From Coriobacteriaceae bacterium (GTDB lineage Bacteria; Actinomycetota; Coriobacteriia; Coriobacteriales; UMGS124): 17,548 nt of DNA. Shown piece after piece: positions 13,804-17,548 of the stretch. The first letter of the stretch is position 1, and the number at the start of each line of letters is the position of its first letter. The notes below the pieces were generated by a model, which was given only the letters and a program-made list of their open reading frames with translations, was not told where the DNA came from and searched no databases. The stretch lies in contig JAHZHK010000014.1 of the NCBI GenBank assembly GCA_019420325.1, positions 4,558 to 22,105 of the forward strand, in the 5' to 3' direction. The translations under genes and the position numbers were made by a program.

Positions 13804-13816
13804 CCAATGGCATTGG
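13804..13816. repeat. Perfect inverted repeat in the divergent thiM/zinc-ribbon region
   Basis: CCAATG-G-CATTGG is a perfect 6+1+6 palindrome, overlapping the left edge of the putative -35 box of the plus-strand zinc-ribbon gene. It is a plausible protein-binding operator; the protein is unknown. Confidence 0.45.
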
Positions 13817-13840
13817 ATACAGTAGTTTCAAACATACGAA
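13813..13840 (+). promoter_or_regulatory. Possible promoter of the FmdB-type zinc-ribbon gene
   Basis: TTGGAT (13813-13818), 16-base spacer, TACGAA (13835-13840), about 50 bases upstream of the ATG. Box matches are moderate. For the opposite direction (thi operon), the only candidate seen is a -10-like TACGAT at 13763-13768 without a clear -35. Confidence 0.4.
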
Positions 13841-13890
13841 GCCTACCCATGTGGCCCACGCGGCCACACCCAAGCAAGGAGTTCTGAAGA

Positions 13891-14214
13891 ATGGCACGCT
13901 ACGATTATCGCTGCACGTCCTGCGGCAAGGTGTTCGAGGTCTCCCATGGAATGCGCGAGCATCCCGAAGTCGTATGCCCCGACTGCGGCGCTGTCGCCTC
14001 GCGTGAGTTTTCCGCAAGCGGCATCGTGCTCAAGGGCAGCGGCTTCTACAACACCGACCAACGCGGCAGCTCCTCGGCTACCCCCGCAACCGGTGCCGGC
14101 AAGGACGGCTCGGAAAGCAGCAAGGCTTCCAGCGAAAGCAAGTCGGATTCGTCGAGCAACGCCGCATCCGACAGCAAGCCCGCGGCAAGCTCGAGCGCGG
14201 CCAAAAGCGAGTAG
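13891..14214 (+). CDS. FmdB-family zinc-ribbon protein with Ser/Ala-rich tail
   Basis: A 107-residue protein. Residues 1-51 form an FmdB-type zinc ribbon: MARYDYRCTSCGKVFEV with C8/C11, and VVCPDCGAVASREF with C29/C32, then GIVLKGSGFYNTD, which closely matches family members. The name comes from a putative regulator near formamidase genes; the molecular role is unsettled. Residues 57-107 are a low-complexity, disordered Ser/Ala/Lys tail. AAGGAG lies nine bases before the ATG. It is the only complete plus-strand gene here, transcribed away from the thi operon and toward the luxR-type gene, with a large hairpin after its stop. Confidence 0.85.
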   Translation: MARYDYRCTSCGKVFEVSHGMREHPEVVCPDCGAVASREFSASGIVLKGSGFYNTDQRGSSSATPATGAGKDGSESSKASSESKSDSSSNAASDSKPAASSSAAKSE

Positions 14215-14252
14215 GGCGCGACCGCGTCGTTTAATTCCCCACCACAGACACT

Positions 14253-14306
14253 AAACCGCCCGCCGACCATCCTGAGCAAGCACTCGGAATGGTCAGCGGG
14301 CGGTTT
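14253..14306. terminator. Large hairpin terminator between converging genes
   Basis: AAACCGCCCGC-C-GACCAT (14253-14270) pairs with ATGGTC-A-GCGGGCGGTTT (14289-14306): 17 pairs around one mismatch, with a further CCTGAG/CTCGG stem inside. The flanking A/T runs are only three bases on each side. It lies 39 bases after the zinc-ribbon stop and 57 bases from the luxR-type stop, so it probably ends transcription from both sides. Confidence 0.75.
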
Positions 14307-14363
14307 GCATACACGGCAGGAAATGCACAACGGGCGCCCCTTCGCGTCCTGCGCCCCTTTGCC

Positions 14364-15920
14364 CTACAGCGCCTCGGCGGCGTCGATGAGCTCCTCTTGC
14401 GAGTGAACCCCCGCCTTTTGATAGATGTTGCGCATGTGGGTGTGCACGGTGTTCTTGCTCACGGTGAGACTCTCCGCCACCCAGGCGACGCTGCGGCCCC
14501 GCAAAAGTCCCGGCAGAACGGCCCGTTCACGAGGCGTAAGCCCCCAAGCATCGGCGGCATGGGCGGCAAGCGCATCAAGAGCCGCGTTTGCCTCAAGCGC
14601 CGCCTCGGCAGGCTCGGAACATATGGGAGCGTCCCCCTCCTCATCGGAAAAGGTCTCGGAGGCGTCGGCGGGGGCAACACCGTCGTACGAGCCAAGCAAA
14701 CGGGGCGCAAACTCCACCATGATGAGCACCGCCAGAGCCAGGGCCGCCACGACCATATAGATGTCGCCCGCACCTGAAGCTGGCAGGAAGTCACCGCCAA
14801 GCCACATGCCGGCATGGGTGCCCACGAAGAAGGCGCCGCAACCCGCCGCAAACCAACGCAACCGCTCGCCCGCGAAGGCAGGCTTGGGAAACATCCAGAG
14901 CATTCCGTAGAACAAAGCCTGGGACAGGGCCATGAGAACCGGCACGACCTCCCCCATGAAGCCCGCGAGCAATGGTGCCAGGAATATGGCCACAAGAAAA
15001 GCGGGCACCAACAGGCTGCGCAAGGCGAACGGGTCGACGTTGCGCCCAACGAGCCATAGCGTCCCGACAATGAGCGCGCCTGCACCCAACACGAGGCCGA
15101 AGTCGTTTACCAGGCAAGAATACAAAAGAGAGGGCTGCACCATCACAGTGGGAGCCAAGGCATGGGCCTGGCTCGAGGCAAGCCCGCCCACGGCTCCATA
15201 CAAACCGAATGTAAGCAAGCGCAAACGGGGCATCTTGGCACAAGGCACCCCGTGGAGCGCCTCGCCCCAATCGGACGCATGCTCGAGAGAAGAAGACGAG
15301 CGGTACCTCGACGCCGCGCCGTCAGCAACACCCGAAATGCCAGCCGTCACATCGAGCTTGCCCAGGCACACCCATGCCACAAGAGGCAGCATGAGGCTCA
15401 CAATGGCGATACCGACAGGGGCAAGCAGCAAGAAGACGAGATCAAGTACCACGGAAACACCCAACGCCCACACCACCTGGGCGGCAAGCGTCACCATGTC
15501 GCGGGAGTCAACGCGCGCATAGACCACAACAAGCATGAGAAGGCCAGACAGGCGCACAAAAGCACCGGCAAAAAAGAGCAGTTGAGCGCCGAGGACCGGA
15601 TCCAGTACGCGGCAGATCTGCAGAAGGGTAAGGCAGGCGAGCGCAAAGCCCGTTACAAACACCCTGCCCGCCCCGGTACGAGCAAACCGCGCGACGTCGC
15701 GGTGCCAATGGGAAACAGCCAGGCAACAAGCAAGGCACACACCCAGCATGAGCAGGTTGTCACCGGGCATGGGAAAGCTCCCCACGCCGCCCACGCTCAT
15801 CTCAAAGAGCGCACGCGTGACACCCGCCAGTGTCAGAGCAACGGCCAGGCACAGCACGATGAGGCGCTGGCTCCCATCTTTGACGGCACCGGCCAAGGCG
15901 TCGGTAACGTTCTTAAGCAT
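14364..15920 (-). CDS. Membrane-embedded LuxR-type transcriptional regulator (about 12 TM segments)
   Basis: The 518-residue product starts with about 12 hydrophobic helices (residues about 18-400, for example LIVLCLAVALTLAGV, VFVTGFALACLTLLQI, LLVPAFLVAIFLAPLLAGF, VVAALALAVLIMVEF). An acidic Glu/Ala-rich linker follows. The C-terminal 58 residues form a LuxR/GerE helix-turn-helix (LTPRERAVLPGLLRG, VAESLTVSKNTVHTHMRNIYQKAG). It should sense a signal in or across the membrane and bind DNA from the inner face. Such 12-TM LuxR proteins are abundant in Eggerthellaceae, commonly beside Tat-exported or molybdopterin reductase genes. The ATG at 15920 has GGGGA nine bases upstream; an in-frame TTG at 15941 is less likely. 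It is transcribed divergently from the flavoprotein. The ligand is unknown. Confidence 0.88.
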   Translation of the reverse strand: MLKNVTDALAGAVKDGSQRLIVLCLAVALTLAGVTRALFEMSVGGVGSFPMPGDNLLMLGVCLACCLAVSHWHRDVARFARTGAGRVFVTGFALACLTLLQICRVLDPVLGAQLLFFAGAFVRLSGLLMLVVVYARVDSRDMVTLAAQVVWALGVSVVLDLVFLLLAPVGIAIVSLMLPLVAWVCLGKLDVTAGISGVADGAASRYRSSSSLEHASDWGEALHGVPCAKMPRLRLLTFGLYGAVGGLASSQAHALAPTVMVQPSLLYSCLVNDFGLVLGAGALIVGTLWLVGRNVDPFALRSLLVPAFLVAIFLAPLLAGFMGEVVPVLMALSQALFYGMLWMFPKPAFAGERLRWFAAGCGAFFVGTHAGMWLGGDFLPASGAGDIYMVVAALALAVLIMVEFAPRLLGSYDGVAPADASETFSDEEGDAPICSEPAEAALEANAALDALAAHAADAWGLTPRERAVLPGLLRGRSVAWVAESLTVSKNTVHTHMRNIYQKAGVHSQEELIDAAEAL

Positions 15921-16059
15921 GTCGTGCCGTCCCCTTTTCAACCGTGCAGCGCGGCCGCGCTTTTAGCCTCGTATGATACGCCACCTCGCCCAAAAGGTTG
16001 CATTGACGCCGCAGACACCCCGGACATGCATCCCCGCAAAGCTCTCAGTCCGCAAAATC

Positions 16060-16080
16060 TTTCACCTCGTTGAGGTGAAA
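16060..16080. promoter_or_regulatory. Operator-like perfect palindrome, copy 1
   Basis: TTTCACCTC-N3-GAGGTGAAA, a perfect 9+3+9 inverted repeat. It shares TTCAC-N6-GAGGTGAA with a second site 46 bases downstream. It is a likely binding site for a dimeric regulator, most simply the adjacent LuxR-type protein. Confidence 0.7.
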
Positions 16081-16106
16081 TGAGTCTTTTACCAGCCACA
16101 ACAAGA

Positions 16107-16125
16107 TTCACGGATGTGAGGTGAA
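16107..16125. promoter_or_regulatory. Operator-like inverted repeat, copy 2
   Basis: TTCAC-N6-GAGGTGAA with the same arms and spacing as copy 1, but a degenerate inner left arm. Its centre (about 16116) would sit near -43 if transcription starts about seven bases after the TAGAGT box, the place where class II activators overlap the -35 region. The lack of a recognisable -35 fits activator dependence. Confidence 0.65.
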
Positions 16126-16146
16126 GATTTAGGTACTGGTGCGCCC

Positions 16147-16152
16147 TAGAGT
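16147..16152 (+). promoter_or_regulatory. Possible -10 box of the flavoprotein promoter
   Basis: TAGAGT lies 70 bases before the ATG. No -35 match is seen at 16-18 bases, where operator copy 2 ends. This is a weak call, made from position relative to the operators. Confidence 0.3.
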
Positions 16153-16221
16153 CTGTCCTGTCATCGCAGGCACGTCCGAAACGGGCTGCCCGCAAGGTTC
16201 CTCACACGTTAGGAGCACACA

Positions 16222-17548
16222 ATGAGCATGACAGACAAGGCGCTTACGCGCCGTCATTTCGTCGCTGGCGCAGCAATTGCCTCCGTCGGCACCGTCGCCG
16301 CAAGCGCCACAGTTGCACCGCAGGCACAGGCTGCGGACGCCACCGAGGCGACCGACACCGTCCCCACCATCTTCAAGGAGAATCCCTCCTGGCTGGGCGA
16401 GGCGCCTGAAATGCCCGCCGAGTTTGAAGATGAGAGCGAAGCGGACATTGTCGTCGTGGGCTGCGGCCACTCCGGCGCCGCTTGCGCCCGCCATGCCGCC
16501 GAGCTGGGCAAGAGCGTCATTGTCCTTGAGCAGCAGGACGACGACGTCGAAACGTTCATGATCCTTGGCCAGGCCATCGGCCACATTAACTCCCAGTGGC
16601 AGTTCGACCAGGGCGTTCCCGAGTACGACGTCGCCGAGTTTGTGCATAACTGGCAGCTCCACAGCGCCAACCGCGCCAACGGCAAGCTCGTCCATGACTT
16701 CGCCGTGTTCGGCGGCAAGGCGCTCGACGACCTCGTGGCCGTGTGCCCCGAGGACTCCAAGCCCATGGCCCAGGCATGGCCGGCACCCGCTGGCTGGCAG
16801 CACAAGGTGGGCGACTTCTGCTCCTATCCGGCCGCCGCAAGCTTCGGCAGGGGCATCAACAACGCCATGGCCGCCCAGCGCCAGGCAATCGTCGATGCCG
16901 GCGGCCGCGTGGTGTACGGCACGAGCGGCTACTGCCTCATCGGCAATGCGACCGACGGCGTGACCGGCGTCGTGGGCAAGGACGGCGACGGAAAGTTCCA
17001 CAAGTACACCGCCAAGCTCGGCGTGGTGTTGGCTGCCGGCGATTGTTCGGGCAACAAGGAGATGTTCGCGGCACTCTGCCAGGAAGTTGCAGAAACCAAC
17101 ACGGCCGAGGAACAGCTTGCAGGCCAGGGTTGGGCCGGCCAGGGGCAGAAGATGGGCCTGTGGGCAGGTGCCGCCATGGAGATGGGCCCGCGTTCTGCCA
17201 TGGGCGGCAACTTCGGCCTGCCGATGAGTCCGCTCGCCGGCACACCCGTGCTGCGCGTCAACAAGTACGGCGAGCGTTACGGCGACGAGGGCTTCGCCGG
17301 CGGCGTCCTGTCTGGCATCTCCGGCGCCCGTCAGCCCCAGGGCTTCATCTACGACGTGTGGGATTCCAACGTTGCCGCCTACATGGACGTCAACCCGCTT
17401 GAGCACTTCAACCCCGAAGCCACCGATGAGGCGATCTCGTCCCTGCAGGACTCCATGGACCAGGCCTACGCTGCCGGCAAGGACGGCCTTGCGGTGAAGA
17501 TCCAGCGCGGGCCGGCCTACACCGGCCCCGACGACCCTGCCTACATGT
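16222..17548 (+). CDS. Tat-exported FAD-dependent reductase (fumarate reductase/flavocytochrome c-like flavoprotein), cut by right edge
   Basis: The first 442 residues are visible. A twin-arginine signal (LTRRHFVAG at 8-16, hydrophobic stretch, likely cleavage after PQAQA at residue 37) directs the folded, cofactor-loaded protein across the membrane. An FAD-binding Rossmann motif follows: ADIVVVGCGHSGAACARHAAELGKSVIVLEQ region, G80-x-G82-x-x-G85, acidic end Glu109 area. The FAD_binding_2-type GVVLAAGDCSGN segment is at about residue 270. The family reduces fumarate, urocanate, cinnamates and similar acceptors in anaerobic respiration. No haem motif (CxxCH) or FMN-binding domain occurs in the visible N-terminus, so electrons must come from a separate carrier or a later domain. 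AGGAG lies six bases before the ATG. The substrate cannot be assigned. Confidence 0.9.
   Translation, partial: MSMTDKALTRRHFVAGAAIASVGTVAASATVAPQAQAADATEATDTVPTIFKENPSWLGEAPEMPAEFEDESEADIVVVGCGHSGAACARHAAELGKSVIVLEQQDDDVETFMILGQAIGHINSQWQFDQGVPEYDVAEFVHNWQLHSANRANGKLVHDFAVFGGKALDDLVAVCPEDSKPMAQAWPAPAGWQHKVGDFCSYPAAASFGRGINNAMAAQRQAIVDAGGRVVYGTSGYCLIGNATDGVTGVVGKDGDGKFHKYTAKLGVVLAAGDCSGNKEMFAALCQEVAETNTAEEQLAGQGWAGQGQKMGLWAGAAMEMGPRSAMGGNFGLPMSPLAGTPVLRVNKYGERYGDEGFAGGVLSGISGARQPQGFIYDVWDSNVAAYMDVNPLEHFNPEATDEAISSLQDSMDQAYAAGKDGLAVKIQRGPAYTGPDDPAYM

Larger units (their letters stand above)
15921..16221. other. Divergent intergenic region between luxR-type gene and flavoprotein gene
   Basis: This 301-base gap contains no gene. 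On the luxR side it holds a possible -10 box TATCAT (minus strand, plus 15973-15978) inside the palindrome CGTAT-G-ATACG (15970-15980), without a good -35. In the middle are the two operator-like repeats listed separately, and on the flavoprotein side a possible -10 TAGAGT at 16147-16152 and AGGAG at 16211-16215 before the ATG. The roughly 60-base leader contains a short CGGG/CCCG hairpin. Confidence 0.6.

Noticed and set aside
16060..16080. Centromere-like parS site
   Set aside because: The palindrome TTTCACCTC-N3-GAGGTGAAA resembles parS only in general form; the central CACGTG core of parS is absent, and a second degenerate copy lies nearby at a promoter.
16129..17406. A 425-codon open frame on the minus strand
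   Set aside because: Antisense to the Tat-signal flavoprotein, which has a ribosome binding site, signal peptide and FAD motif; the minus frame has none.
1..17548. tRNA genes, CRISPR arrays, insertion sequences or prophage genes
   Set aside because: No transposase or integrase motifs, no regular repeat-spacer arrays and no recognisable tRNA sequences were seen on either strand.

Overview
The window is high-GC bacterial DNA, densely packed and mostly coded on the minus strand. It suggests an anaerobic actinomycetote of the class Coriobacteriia, perhaps an Eggerthellaceae-like gut bacterium. Three things point that way: an actinobacterial SepIVA/DUF177/RNase III neighbourhood combined with the Firmicutes-like order rpmB-asp23-fakA-recG; a LuxR-type regulator fused to about 12 membrane segments; and, next to it, a Tat-exported FAD reductase. 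The species cannot be named from sequence alone.

Positions 1-10400 (minus strand) hold a housekeeping block. Read in the direction of transcription it is rpmB (own promoter and terminator), then asp23-fakA-recG-coaD-sepIVA-like-DUF177-rpmF-plsX-rnc-smc. smc runs off the left edge. Spacings are short or overlapping. The breaks are a 127-base gap with repeats and a hairpin between coaD and the sepIVA-like gene, a promoter before rpmF, and an intrinsic terminator between rpmF and plsX. The block joins ribosomal proteins and rRNA maturation (L28, L32, DUF177, RNase III), acyl-phosphate supply for phospholipids (FakA and PlsX), CoA synthesis, replication-fork repair (RecG), chromosome condensation (SMC) and a DivIVA-like envelope protein.

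Positions 10450-13735 (minus strand) hold a thiamin operon: a TPP riboswitch, thiM, thiE, and one gene coding a ThiD-thiamin pyrophosphokinase fusion. Together they convert the salvaged thiazole alcohol and HMP pyrimidine to thiamin pyrophosphate. The 3' arm of the riboswitch P1 stem contains the first two bases of the thiM start codon, which suggests very direct translational control.

Positions 13800-14306 hold a plus-strand FmdB-type zinc-ribbon gene, preceded by a palindrome and a possible promoter and followed by a large hairpin shared with the converging luxR-type gene.

Positions 14364-17548 hold a membrane-anchored LuxR-type regulator (minus) and a divergent Tat-signal FAD-dependent reductase (plus, cut by the right edge). 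The 301 bases between them carry two copies of TTCAC-N6-GAGGTGAA with centres 46 bases apart, the better one being a perfect 9+3+9 palindrome. This regulator/operator/reductase unit is the most likely place for undescribed biology: a substrate-sensing switch for an anaerobic respiratory reductase of unknown acceptor.
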